From contig CAOLHI010000148.1 of assembly GCA_948474755.1 (NCBI GenBank), positions 790,478 to 854,477 of the forward strand: a stretch of DNA of 64,000 nucleotides, in the 5' to 3' direction. Positions 46,367 to 57,895 of this stretch are shown one piece after another. The number at the start of each line of letters is the position of its first letter. The stretch's first letter is position 1. The notes beneath the pieces are model-generated. The model was not told the origin of the DNA, did not search any database, and was given only the letters and a program-made list of their open reading frames with translations. The stretch comes from Ctenosaura bakeri (Eukaryota; Chordata; Lepidosauria; Squamata; Iguanidae). A program made the translations under genes and the position numbers.

Positions 46367-47995
46367 ATTTCAAAATTTTATTACGGCAAAGAGCCAGCAA
46401 ATTTGAGCAGAATTAAAACAATATAATTGGAAAAATAATTAATTTTGTTAAAATCTCCTACAGACATCAGACATAAAATATAGCGAGATAAGCTTAACAT
46501 TTCAACTTAAAATGAAATTGGAAACATAATTTCTAAATTTATAACATTTAAAATTTTATATGTACATGTGTATATATGTATGCATGTTTGTGTACATTTA
46601 TTTTAATCCAACATAACAAGTAATTAATCTAAAAAGCAAAATATAATAGTAGGATACAGTTCCATAATAAAAACCCTGGAAGAGACAGTTTTGGAAAAAT
46701 ACCAGATTACAAGGTAAAAAATTTTAAGACATGAATGTAAAATATTTTGTGTCTTAAATATAAAATATATGAATCAAATTAGTGTAATAAAAATAGAACA
46801 TAATATTGTGATCCCATTTGTGCTAAGGTAACATCCTACGCCAACAGGTAATAGTTGCCGAACAAAAGGTCGCTACCTTAGCTATGATTTCAGGGGACTG
46901 ATCCGCCAAAAGATAATCAATATAAAATGTGTCTGATCTCCCAGGTATACCTTGTAAAATAGGAGTAATAAAGCGACATCGAAGATCTTGATAAAAGGAA
47001 CAATACAGTAAAACATGTCCCAACGTTTCTATCTCCTCCTCCTCTCAAGGGCAGAGATGATCACAGTATGGTACATTGTTATATCTACCCTTCAATAATG
47101 CAGATGGAAGCACATTAAACTTAGCCTGGGAAAAGGCTCTCCTATATTTAGGTATAATTAAATTTTTCAAATAAGCAGCAGGGCGGAGGGCCTGCCCTCT
47201 TATCTTTGAAAACTGGATAGATGGAGACTGTGCTTACATAATCCTGCAACTCAATATCCCGAATACGCTGGCACATAGTTTCTTTTGCTTTTGCATAACC
47301 CATGGCAAGAATAATACCTTGTGAAAATCCTAGCCTTAACATTTTCTCTCCAACTGTTTTTTTCCACCTTGAGTGGAAAGAGTCAATTAGTGTCAGAGGA
47401 GCCAGGCCTTTGGGCATAAATAACAAATTTAACCAGTAATTTAACTTATAGATCCATATCTGGGATGTAATGGTAAGTTGACCCGTCTCTAGCCGTGTGA
47501 GAACATTTGGCACACAGCTAGGAAGACCAAGAATAGTTCTCAAGAATTTTGTTTGAACCGATTCTAAAACCGCAGTATTGCTGAACGTGCACAATTGTGC
47601 TCCGTAAAGCATTTGTGGTAAGATTTTATTGTTGAACACCTGTATTGCTGCCGGTACAAACTGACTTCCCTTGGAGTAAAAAAATGAAATCAATGAATTA
47701 TAACTCCTTTGTACATTTGCAATGGCATAAGACACTTGAGCTTTCCAAGAGCCAGTGGATTGAAAAATTACTCCCAAATACTTATAAAAATTTACCTGTT
47801 CAATTGAATGGCCGTTTAGTTGCCAACGGTGTTTACACCGTTTCCGAGTGAAAACTAAAACTTTGGTTTTGTCATAATTAATTTCCAACTCTTCAGTGCT
47901 ACAATATGCATCTAACGCTCTTAGAAGCCGTCTCAAACCTACACATGACAGTGAGAGAAGTACGGCGTCATCTGCATACAATAAAACGCTCATGG
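46355..47995 (-). mobile_element. 5'-truncated non-LTR LINE in the DIRS RT gene, 12-bp target duplication
   Basis: Flanked by identical GGAGACCAGGAA at 46343-46354 and 47996-48007. The element reads on the minus strand and starts exactly at the reverse-transcriptase catalytic core (LLYADDAVLLS). It continues through thumb-like sequence (about 47993-47148) and a C-terminal CCHC segment (CDHLC, then LGHVLLYC, with one stop between) to about 46823. An AT-rich 3' UTR of about 470 bases ends in TTGAAATTTGAAATTGAAATT-like short repeats. The clade is not certain: an I/Vingi- or R4-like lineage fits better than CR1, L1 or Bov-B. Confidence 0.85.
47148..47993 (-). pseudogene. LINE ORF2 C-terminal half, reverse transcriptase from the catalytic motif onward
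   Basis: Open frame of 281 codons. It begins with LLYADDAVLLS (metal-binding aspartates intact) and continues with ELEINYDKTKVLVF and FYKYLGVIF, typical of the RT palm and thumb of LINEs. The conserved ILGLPSCVPN and KLNYWLNLL follow. The endonuclease, fingers and start of the palm are absent because of 5' truncation at insertion, so the ATG at 47993 is not a native start. Confidence 0.85.
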
Positions 47996-48007
47996 GGAGA
48001 CCAGGAA

Positions 48008-50947
48008 ATACCTGGATGAGAAGCCGGTTTGAAGGGTAGAGAAGGGGATCGGTTCTATGGCGCCCTTCCTCTGAAGGGCACGGATCTCTTTTAGAAGGGG
48101 AGTCGATGGAGGTGTTATGCGAATGGGCATGACTGGAGGCCTTGCGAAGAACTCGATCATGTACCCTCTTGCCACGATGTCGAGGACCCTGGCATCTGTG
48201 GTGATCGAGGACCAGACATCGAGGTGCTTTCTGAGCTTGGACCTGAAGAATGGGTCGGGCAGATGGTGTATAGGTGGCTCTGGTATCGCGGCCATCCTGG
48301 TGCCTGCGGTGGTGGATGGATCTACAGAAGACAACTCTGTAGAGGTGGCATCAGAAAGGTCAGGATTGTCCTTGAAACTGTCAAACTCAATATTTAGGGA
48401 GGGCACTCTTCTTCTTGTAGACAGCCTTCTGTGGATGCTGGGGCAGTTGAGAAGGTTGACCTGGTTGAGGTTGAGGATCGTTGGGACTGATAATGGCTAT
48501 AGGTGTGATGGGTCAAGGGGCGATAGTGACAATAGTGATATTTCTGGGTCTGGAGTGGTGGTTTCATGCCATATTTCTTTATAGAGGAGTGCATTTTGTG
48601 TGTGTGCTCCAATTTTTCATCTGTGACACTGTTGAACAGCCTGGCGGAGTTGAAGGGCAGATCTTCGACCATGGTCTGGGATGATTGTGAGAGTCCGGAG
48701 GAATGAAGCCATGAGTGGTGTTGAAGAGACACCAAGGAGACGAAGGTTTTAGAAGCGCAATTGATGATATGCCTTGCTGTCGTGATTTGCTGGTTAGTGA
48801 GGTGTCAAGTCTTCTCCAGGAATATGACCGCCACACATTTTTCATCCTCCAGTAATCTGGAGACAAAGACACTGGTCTTGTCCCAAAGCTACCAATCGTA
48901 TGCTGCCATCCATGCCGAGTAATTTGCCATCTTAAATATGAGGGCTGCATTGGAATAGTTCTTGCAGCCCATGGCATCTAATCGTTTTCTTTCCTTATCT
49001 GGTGGAGTGGCATGTAATGCTTGCGAGGTCTTTACTTGTACCACATCAACAATGACCAAATTGGCTTTGGGGTGGTTTTGTAGCCAGGGTTCAGTCATGC
49101 CTATGACCTTGTAAAGAGAGTCCAATTTCTTTGAGGTGGCTGGAGAGGAGGCAGAGGCTGACTACGGTTTCTTGAAAATGTGGAGCAGGTAAGGCAGGAG
49201 TGGGATGGCCAAAACTGATGGGGCCTGCTCCTGTGGTTGATGGAACGCCTCAGTGGTGAAGTTGAGGTTCTTCGCCATCTAAGATTATAAGGTCGGAAAA
49301 AGCTCATACATCATTGGATGGGGAGATGAGCTCACCCTGGGAAACAGTGGTGTCTGAGGCCTGCTCCTCCCTATGCTCTACGGAGTTGGTGGAGCGAGTA
49401 GGGGTCCTGGAGGAGGACTAATGGCTTGGTAGGTCAGGAGATCCCACTCTCGATTCCCCTTGTGCCCAAGTGACAGCCGTGGTTCTGTCTGAAGGATGTG
49501 GAACAGTTAGAGGTAAAGGTTGCTGGGCAGCTGTTTCCCTGTCTGTGTGAGATCGTGGCCAGTGAGAGCCTGGAGTCAGAATCGGTTGAGGTCGGGGAAC
49601 AATGTCAACACCGAGAGACAACCTCCTCATGGTATCTGTGGTGTCTGTGATGACATCGAAGTAGGTATATCTCCTCTGGGGAGGACTCACCAGACAACCT
49701 GGATGGTGAATAATATACATAAGTGCGACGGTGGTGAGAGTGGAAACAGTTTCGGTAAATATACCTCCGATGATGCAAGTGTCAAGATCGGCCAGAGGAG
49801 GAACATGAGGTGGACTCTGACTGCCTTCGATTAGAGCTCTGACGATCCTGTTGATGCCAGACAGCTGCCAATCTCGAAGAAGAGCGAGATCAATCCCTCC
49901 TGGACCCATGGGCTGGTGACCAAGGAGACGATGTGCAGGGAGGAAGGGGACGTGGATGGGCCTCAGCTGATCTCTCTCGGGCAGCCATGCTCTCTGTCTG
50001 GATATTGACTCCCGATTATCGAGGGAGGTCCTGCAGTGGGGTATGCTCCACTATTTCACTGTCAGAGGGTTGAGATTTCTCTGAAGGTGAGGAGGAAGGT
50101 CGATCCTCGAGTGCGGAAGCCCGCGGGGGCGGGGGTTCGCTCTTGCGGGGTCTGTTCCTGTAGGGCAGTGCCTGTCTCTGAAATAGTCACCACTATCAGA
50201 AGTTCGATCTGTCCCTGGGTGGGTGGGGGGTCTCTCTTTGTCCTTCCTCCAACAGGACCTAGCAAAGTCCTTCTCAAGGGAGTGGCGTGGGGTAAGGAGT
50301 ACCTCCACCAGTGTTGATCTGGAGATCGGGGGCCTCGATTTGCTCAAAGTTGATGCTGTAAGGTGTTTTGAGCAGGAGGTCAATGGTTCCGAGGTTGACC
50401 GATTGGGTTGAGCCTCCTTTGAAGAGGGATCATGAAATGGTTCCTTGGAGGAAGAACGATGAGAGGGAGTCCTTGAGGGGCCCATTATGGAAGACCCTTT
50501 TAGACGTAGTCTTGCTACTCAGAGGTGTCGAGGCTGCTGAAGGAGCCGATACGGATGGAGCCGATGGAGGTTTCAGGGCCTGCTCATAGAGGATGGCTCG
50601 AAGCCTGACCTCTCTGTTCCTCTGAGTTTGTGGGGTGAATGCCTGGCAGTGAGGCAGCAACGTTATGAGTTTCCCCAAGGCAGACGAGACACCTGGAGTG
50701 CCCGTTGCAATCTGGGATCTTCGCATTGCATGAACAACAGTGTTTGAAAAAATGACATCGATGCCATAAAAGGGAGACCCAAAGTCATGGGTCTATAAGA
50801 CGAAGCAGGATTGGTATTGAAGAAGCGGTAGGTAAGATGCTCAATGGAAGCTCCGAAGCCAGCAGACGCGATGGAAAAAAAGGAACTAATGGCAAGCCCG
50901 CCAGGGCCCTTATATGCCTTCAGGGGAAGGGGCGGAGTTCCCACCAA
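48008..50947 (-). pseudogene. Inner DIRS gag and RT linker region (broken)
   Basis: Spread over several minus-strand frames. The N-terminus (about 50740-50670) encodes a zinc-knuckle pattern (CCSC, then HSRC-x2-C, then LGE), clearest in a frame that is later closed by stops. Middle segments are Ser/Thr/Pro-rich. A block at about 49125-48880 (KERKRLDAMGCKNYSNAAL) aligns with the outer copy at 41212-40961. The 3' part (48735-48008) leads into the RT. In DIRS elements gag packages the RNA. Confidence 0.7.
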
Positions 50948-51043
50948 AATGCTGGGCCTAGAGCTCTAGAAGTTTCCGAGACAGTACTGCGCAGGCGCAG
51001 ATAATCCCATATGTGTGAGTCACAGAGAAAACGAAGAACAGTT
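50880..51043 (-). promoter_or_regulatory. Inner DIRS 5' terminal repeat with TATA-like promoter
   Basis: On the minus strand the terminal repeat holds GGCATATAAGGGCCCTGG, with TATAAG at 50914-50909, upstream of gag. The matching left repeat has the same box on the plus strand (43340-43345), pointing into the recombinase from the other side. Promoter use is inferred from position and sequence. Confidence 0.5.
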
Positions 51044-51230
51044 CCTTTGATGGTGATACCTTGGCGGATGAAAAGAACTGAAGAACTGAGGAGGAACCAT
51101 GCTGGTCACATGTACTAGTGAAGCAAGGGTTACCACCAAAACACTTAGCTGATAGCTCTACAAAGTTCTGAATGATACACTGCACAGGTGCAGATGACTC
51201 ATTTGTTCACAGAGACTATGAAGAAGAATT
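51044..51230 (-). mobile_element. Outer DIRS-type retrotransposon, 5' terminal repeat
   Basis: Its complement matches the outer left end at 39590-39770: CATCTGCACCTGTGCAGTG, TAGAGCTATC, ACATGTGACCA and CTCAGTTCTTCAGTTC occur in the same order as in the left repeat. This shows that the segment belongs to the outer element and that the inner element split it. Confidence 0.78.
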
Positions 51231-52116
51231 TTCTGAGACAATTTTGACAGAAGAGAAAAAAACCAGGCAGTGGCAACCTGCTGCAAAAATGTCTTTTATA
51301 CATTACAGGTATAGTGTTGAGGGGAAAGAGACATTGCTTTTTTGTTAATTCATCCTCAGAAAAGACCCATTCATACAAGAGTAAAGGCAATGGTGTTGTT
51401 TTTGGCCTCACTGTTATCTTGAAAATTAAACTGGAAGAGTGTGTATGTTTGGCTTCACCCAGCTTCTGCTGAGCTTTTATAGCAACAATGCAGAATGAAA
51501 CCACAGAAAGTCAACTCCCTTGCAAATGTTGGAATGTATAAAGTAGAACAGAGAAAACAATGGCCCTCCAGAATGTATTGGAATTTAATTCCTGTCAGTC
51601 TTACCCAGTCTAGCCAATGGTGAACAACAATAGCACTTGTAATTTAACATTATCAGGAGATCCATGGGTTTCCCAACCTGGAAGGTACAAAGAGTAGTAA
51701 ATAAATGTCACAGCAGTGACACTTCTGGTTTACATGGCTCTCACTACAGTCCCTACCTTACGTATAATGTTCAGTGCAGGGATTCAGAATTGCAAGTAAA
51801 AACCTTCTTGAATCTGAATCTAGGTCTGCAACCCTAGATTTAAAACAGAGTCCTAATTAGTTTCGAAAGGGTTGTTATTGCTGACCAGCAGAAGAAAAGG
51901 ATACAGGAAACAAGTTTTATTGCACAGTATTTAGTGGCTCTAGTAGAAATTACAATTGCATACTGTAGAACAGTCAGGTGACTAACTCCCCTTTCCCTTG
52001 CACACTCTTGGTTTATATATAGCCCTGACTGTCTCTTAATGACCAAGCTGAAATGTGCACTGGCAACACTCTTTGTTTAAGACACTTGAACATAATCAGT
52101 TTGTTGTGTCACTTAC
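51231..52116. other. MPPED2 intron, no feature recognised
   Basis: Sequence between the nested DIRS locus and the exon at 52117. No repeats or exon-like frames identified. Confidence 0.5.
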
Positions 52117-52232
52117 CAAGAGGAGGTCCATGAGTCATTAATATGTCAATGCCTTCAGGAATAAGATTCCATTTGTCCAACAAAGATTGACCTCTGGGTA
52201 AGTTAAAGCCCCATCCATTAAACCATGGTGTC
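52117..52232 (-). CDS. MPPED2: MPPED2, third-from-last coding exon
   Basis: 116 bases between an acceptor (TTCCTTCAAAG) and a donor (GTAAGT) on the minus strand. It encodes 38 residues plus one base at each end: TPWFNGWGFNLPRGQ, then LLDKWNLIPEGIDILM and THGPPL. THGPP is the fourth metallophosphoesterase motif; its His is a metal ligand. By the usual numbering this is about residues 180-217. The outgoing phase fits the exon at 37806. The intron between them is 14.3 kb, most of it the DIRS nest. Earlier exons, including the GDxxD and GNHE motifs, are not in the window. Confidence 0.95.
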
Positions 52233-53622
52233 CTTTGAAGGAAAGAAGATACACTGTATAACTATGAAAGAATAGCTTGTTTTACAAATTTGTGTAGCAA
52301 TTCAAATTCATTGCAGAAAACACTTCAAGGTCACTTACAGATAAGCGCAATGAAACAAACTGTTAGACTGAAATGAGTCTAAGCCACAGTCATATTGATC
52401 CTACACAGTTGGCCACAGTGTCCAAGAAAAATAAAGATGAAACATTAAGCAACTTTTTTGTCACAGAGAATAGATTTAATACAGAAAGGCTATAATTTGC
52501 TATATTAATTATACAAATGATGATTACAGAATTGATTCTTAAGAAAAATTACTTCCCCATAGGGCACTGTGGTTGCCAAAGGTCATTCTTCAAAAATTGA
52601 TGCTTAACTGGGCAAAAAGGTTGTGCTGAAATGCCATCTCTTAGAGTAACAGAAAGATTCACATCAATTTATACTCAAGGTCTGCATTTTACCATCGTAT
52701 AGAATGACAGACCACAGAAGATGGATGCAAAAAGAAATACCAAACCTCTATAAGCATCTGAAAAACTTTAGTGTTATAGAAGGCGATGTCATTGGCAACC
52801 TATGTCGACAGCGCAAATCCTTTTGAGTGACAGGAGAAGGGAAAGTCTTCTCTATGACACATTGTCTCAAGGCAGTAAGTCAACTAACCTAAGCTTCTGT
52901 TACTATCACCATCTTGAACTAGAGCCAGCTTGTCCAACTAAAATTTAACTAACAGCACAAAATCCAAAATATTCAGTAGATTGCCTGGTCATTTTAATAG
53001 CTCATCAGGCAACTAGGAATGCTATGTTGGCAAGTCTGCAAATTTCCACATAAATGAACTGAAGAACGAATGGATCATTCCCTCTTTCTTACAACATTCT
53101 GCCTGCAGAAAATATACATTATAGGTCTAAAGCAGGAGGAGTGATTTGTTCAATACCAAATTTAGGGTTTAAGTGGCAAATTAATAATTCAACAATGTTT
53201 TTAGATAATTGCCTACAATAATTGTCTCTTACAAAGTCATGTTACCACAATATAAGTTACACCTACTGCTTTTTATCTGGAAGTCTCTTTTTTTTTTATC
53301 TTTTAAGAAACCAGAAAATACTATTTGGTTTATGACTACTGTAATTAACAGAAATATTTGCTGAAGCCATGTTGGCCCATTATATGGGAGAAGCGGGGGA
53401 CTGTCTAGACCAAGGTACTAAATGTTACTCACTTATCAGCTCTAGTGCTTCATTTCCAACCAAGTGCCAGTAGGAAAACCATGCTAAAACATCTTGAATT
53501 CTCTGAGTAGATTTGCCATCACATCAGATCACCTTGGATAAAGGTTTTTAGTCTTTATTGTATCTCTTACATTAAGGCCTTTGAGATGCTATGACAAATC
53601 ACAGCTATGATATCTGACCTAC
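52233..53622. other. MPPED2 intron, no feature recognised
   Basis: AT-rich intronic DNA. A poly-T run lies near 53290. Confidence 0.5.
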
Positions 53623-53715
53623 TGTTGTCGTTGTTCTGTACCTTCAAGTCATTTCTGACTTATGGCAACCGCACAGTGTTTTCTGGGGCTGAGTATGTGT
53701 GACACACGTAAGGTG
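53623..53715 (-). repeat. tRNA-derived SINE fragment
   Basis: Plus strand GTTGTCGTTGTTCTGTACCTTC then AAGTCATTTCTGACTTATGG: complement of the SINE 3' end. The body stops near ACACACGTAAGGTGAGTACC; head missing. Confidence 0.7.
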
Positions 53716-53740
53716 AGTACCCTCCAATAAGCAATTTATT

Positions 53741-53945
53741 GTTATAATGTGTTTTCAAGTCAATTGTGACTTTTGGCAATTCTACCATAGGATTTTCTTG
53801 GCACATTTTATTCAAAGGAGGTTCGTCATTGCATTTTGCTAAGGCTAAGACCCCTAGGCTGCAAACCAGTGGGTTTCCATGCCTGAGCAAGGAATTATCT
53901 CTTAGAGTCTGAGTTCAACACTAGAATTACCACACGACACTGGCT
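53741..53945 (-). repeat. tRNA-derived SINE, diverged, nearly full length
   Basis: Plus strand runs from GTTATAATGTGTTTTCAAGTC through AGGATTTTCTTGGCACATTT and CCAGTGGGTTTCCATGCCTG to CACGACACTGGCT, complement of the tRNA-like head. Confidence 0.78.
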
Positions 53946-56063
53946 CTTTTCCAGTAAACAACAGTTCACCACAAAACCAGAGTCTGAGAACATAATCCCA
54001 ACAGAGTGTTGAGTAGAGAAGGAAAAACAGTTTTTTCTCAGTTACAAGAAAATTATACAAGGTTTTAGCCAGCTGGAAGGAGTTATGAGTTTGGAAGAAA
54101 GTTAGGGAACCAAGAAAATGTAACTAAGAGAGCATGGGGCCCAACTTAGCCCTCTATTTCAACTGAAGCTAAACTGAACATCACTAAGACTAAGCTAAAA
54201 AACCTCACACATGCACATGTTGGAACTTCTCTCCTGGTAAGAAACACAATTCTATCTGCTTGCTGAACAACAGGCTTGAGAATATTTCCAAGCTCCCCTT
54301 TTTAGAAAGTAGGATTTTAAAAAAAATACTATGGCACAAAATATAGTAACAGATACTGCAGAAGACCCTTGAAATAAATATCCCAGAAGCACTTTGGATG
54401 AAAGAATGCACAGCTTCCATGCACAAAGACTGTATAGAGAAGAAAATGTGTATGTAAAGTAGCCTCCAATACAAAATGTGTCCAATCGCCCCTATTCCAG
54501 ATGACTCTTTGGGTTGTGTTTTCTGCTGCTCAGATTTGCATAGGACTATTTCTTTTCAGAATATTCATTACAGGTGCTTTCACTGTTTGCTGATTTTAGG
54601 GCATTTTGAGGGAGGTATTATACCAACTGTAAGAATGCACAGCTATGCTACATTTCAGAAATAAGTAAAGGACTTCAAATAACCATTTCTCAGAAGGGCA
54701 GTAATGTCATTGTTCAAGCCATAAGATTTTTTGCTACATTGACCTAAGGTAAGGTGACCTTTCCCTTTGGCTACTCCCTATGTAAGGCTTCCCCCCTTTT
54801 TTTGGAACAATTGTGAAGGTGGCCACTGTACTCCTGTCAGTTGATAACAAAGCAGTTACCATAATCTGGGTTATGAATGACTAAAAAAGAAACTGATTTC
54901 ACTTTTGACATACAAGCGTTAACCTGTTCTACAGCATACTTAGCCTAATTATTAGTCTAATGATTAATCCACCTTCACTGCTTCCCTAAATAGGTATAGT
55001 AGCAGCAACTAGCAGCACTCTAGACTAAATCTAGACATAAAGGGCTGCCATCTGGCCCACCAGTTGTTAATCATACACTCTTCCCTCTTCTGCTTGTTTT
55101 GGCACACTGTCCCAGTTCACTCAGCTGCCAACCTTCCTCTTCCACAGCACCAGCCTCAATGCTTGTGATTTTTTCCCCCATGAATGTGCTTTATACCAAC
55201 TCAGTCTGCTGCTCTATCTAGCCTAGTACTGTCTACTTCGCACCTTTGAAACCTGACTTATTTGTACTACAAGTCCCAGAACTTCCCACACTACTCTGAC
55301 TAGGAGGGTTTTCATGACCTCAAGATATATTCAATGCAATAGTCTTTAACTACCACGGTTGTGGAATGAAGGCAAGGGCTATAATATGTGAAGCATGCAC
55401 TCTGCCACTGAGATATGATCCTTTTGTCTCCAAAGCCTAACACATGTAAAGATTCTGCTGGCTTGTTATTTAGATGCTGGAAGGATGGGAGAGGAAGAAT
55501 AACTATATTGTGGCAAGGTCTATTCCCTAGCAATGGCCTTCAGTAGTTGCTTACTGAAGCAGAAATCTTTCCAAAAACAGAGAGCAAGAAGCTTCCCAGC
55601 CTCAAGAAGAAGCACTGCCCTGTACAAATGAGTCCTAGCAGCTCAACAGATCCACATTCAAAGAATCATATCAGTGACACAAACCTTGTAGCCAGCCCTC
55701 TTTCAATGCTGCTACAGCATCCCCAATGGACATCCAATCCTCTGCTTAAATATCTCTAATGAGGGCATGAACACTGCCTTCTGAAGCTATTTGGCTATAC
55801 AATCAGCACATACTTTCCCCAAGTTCTTTCTACTGAAATCACTTTCTTCAAATATGAACCCACTGGTTCTCTGAAGCAAAGAAGAAGACAGTCTGTTCAG
55901 TTTTCTATGTGACAGCTTTTCAAATAATTCACAATAGCTATCGAATTGCTTCTTAATTATTCTTTTTCCAGTTTACATGTCACAAACCTAACTGTTTAAA
56001 ATTTTCCACAAAGAACATGATCAGCAGGCACCACCTTTATTATTCTCATCTGGACTCATTCAT

Positions 56064-56102
<39 letters not shown>

Positions 56103-57576
56103 TACACAGGACCCAACAACAAAACAGTAGCTTTTAACAGTGATATATATGTATTACAAACAATTCCTTTAGTTCTGAGGGCTAGATGCTTTTGAGATGT
56201 CCAACTGAATATGATCCAAATCATGCTAGTAGCAATGTGTTTGTCTGGCATCTTATTAACCACACCACAAAGAATATCAAGAAACTCAGCAGTCACTAGT
56301 TTATGTGGTTACAGGAACCTGTGTAGTTTTATTTTTTTTTAAAAAAATGAAATTTAAAACCAAAACAAAAGCTTACACTGCACACACAGATCTCTGGCGG
56401 CAAGCAGTTTTTCCTTTAAGTACAATGAACAAATAGCTTGGGGACAAATTTTTGAACTATATTCTTTCTACAGCCTGCTCATATCTCAACTCCATCTCAA
56501 AAGGAAACATTCACAAGTAATAACAGTAATGAAAGGCTTTTTTATTTTTATCAGCACTCAAAGTAAAAGGCACAAACACCAATGATTACTAGGGAGGGAG
56601 ATTATTCCATTTGCAGAACAAAAATTACAGGACAGGGCATTAAATATGCATTCTCAGGATTGTTCAATTACAGGACTGCCCTGTAAATATGGCCTGAGAG
56701 TATCTATTTCAGTTTTACATTTTGGAATGTAATAACAGAGAATGTCCTAAACTGAATAAACTGAAAAGGGAACAGGTGACCTTTTTGCAAAATAAAGAAG
56801 AGCCTTTCAATAAAACGCAGAGCATTTTCACATATTTGCATGCATCTGTGCCCTTTCTCTATTTAATGAAGTGAATGGAAAGAGCATGTTGGTAGACAGA
56901 AAACTATTGTAAAGGTTGAATCCATAGAGAAAAACAAGAACCTTTAATTTGAAACACAAAGATACAAAACAAAATCCTCTCTCTCTCTCTCTCTCTGTTT
57001 ATATAAAAATGTTTTGAGAGGGTTAAGATGTTAAGGTTTAACAATAGTGACTCATGCTCTTGAGACTAGCTGGTTGTTATTAATTTATAAGGATTCGGAA
57101 GCAACCACCTCATCAAGACTGTGCGGTTTATGAAGATTAATATCACATTCATTTAAAAAAAAACTTGTGATAATCATGATAAGGATATTCAGGGTTCATC
57201 ACTAAGCAAAGTGATACATTTTCAGTTTAAGACTGGGAATGATCTTTGGACTAGACCAAAGACAGCTACAGCCACAACACCTGAATGGATGGGCCAGTGG
57301 TCTGATTCAGAGGGTAGCCTCTTATTATATTATTTTCCACATTCGTCTACTATTGTTTCTTTATTTCTTATTCCATGGGACCAATGACAAATATTTGTAT
57401 TTGTGCATCTCTCACATTTGTATCTCATCATAGCTCCATTGCGTTAAACCAGAAGTAGTTCCATTTGATCCACACAAAAATCCTGTGAGTCCTGCTACTT
57501 GCTTGAGCCACCTTGAGTCTCCATTCTGAGGGGAAAGTAGGATTCTTCTTCCAGTGGAGATTTTTGGTGAAAGACA
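53946..57576. other. MPPED2 intron; microsatellites and possible conserved block
   Basis: Microsatellites are a (TC)n-(CA)n tract at 56064-56107 and a (CT)n tract at about 56978-56997. The block at about 56520-56880 is complex, repeat-free and rich in octamer/homeobox-like motifs (ATTTGCATGCAT, TTAATGAA), so it may be a conserved non-coding element; unproven. Confidence 0.5.
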
Positions 57577-57749
57577 GCCAGTGGGTGCAGTAGTTTTGAG
57601 CATTGGCCTATAACCCTTCAGACCAGGGTTTGACTCTCTGCTTGGCCATGGAAACCCCCGGCTGATCTTGGGCACGTCACACAGTCTCAGCTCCAGAAAC
57701 CCCCATGACAGGTTTGCCTTATGGTTGTCATAAGTTGGAAATGACCTGG
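57577..57749 (+). repeat. tRNA-derived SINE, plus orientation
   Basis: Begins GCCAGTGGGTGCAGTAGTTTT (tRNA-like head) with a box B-like ACCAGGGTTTGACTC. The core is GATCTTGGGCACGTCACAC, and it ends in CATAAGTTGGAAATGACCTGG without a CAA tail. Confidence 0.8.
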
Positions 57750-57754
57750 ACTCT

Positions 57755-57895
57755 CTTTGGATGTAGAACTTCAGTTCATTAGACGTCAAAGAAAAAGATG
57801 TATCCACAGTCTGGCACTGCAAGGCAGTTTTTGCAATGGTGTCTGCTGATTCATTTTCCAGTACCCCTATATGTCTGGGCATCTGACACAGAAAG
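57755..57895 (-). pseudogene. LINE RNase H-domain fragment
   Basis: Minus strand encodes CQMPRHIGVLENESADTIAK then TALQCQTVDTSFSLT. This follows the C-terminal RNase H signature of I-superfamily LINEs (pattern W-V-P-x-H-x-G-I-x-G-N-E-x-A-D). The conserved Trp is replaced and the frame closes soon upstream. The fragment abuts a SINE, which extends the frame artificially. Possibly a relic of the same broad lineage as the LINE at 46355, which itself shows no RNase H. Confidence 0.55.

Larger units (their letters stand above)
43191..51043 (-). mobile_element. Inner DIRS-type retrotransposon, inserted in the outer one
   Basis: About 7.85 kb including a 1.64-kb LINE insertion. The ends are inverted repeats of about 180 bp: the left has ACTCACACATATGGGATTAT, AACTTCTAGAGCTCTAGG and GGCATATAAGGGCCCTGGCG, and the right has their complements. 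An internal complementary region at about 43440-43530 (CGAAGAACTCCAGTTACAGG) pairs with the outer edge. Minus-strand order is gag, reverse transcriptase/RNase H, tyrosine recombinase, as in DIRS1-like elements. There is no target duplication, as expected for recombinase integration; GTT at 43191-43193 and 51041-51043 could be the crossover site. Coding parts are broken, so it is not autonomous. Confidence 0.88.

Noticed and set aside
49418..49909. Open frame of 163 codons as a separate host gene
   Set aside because: It sits within the Ser/Thr/Pro-rich gag region of the inner DIRS element, between its terminal repeats.
57412..57882. 156-codon minus-strand frame as one protein
   Set aside because: It joins a LINE RNase H relic to antisense SINE sequence; only the first part is protein-derived.
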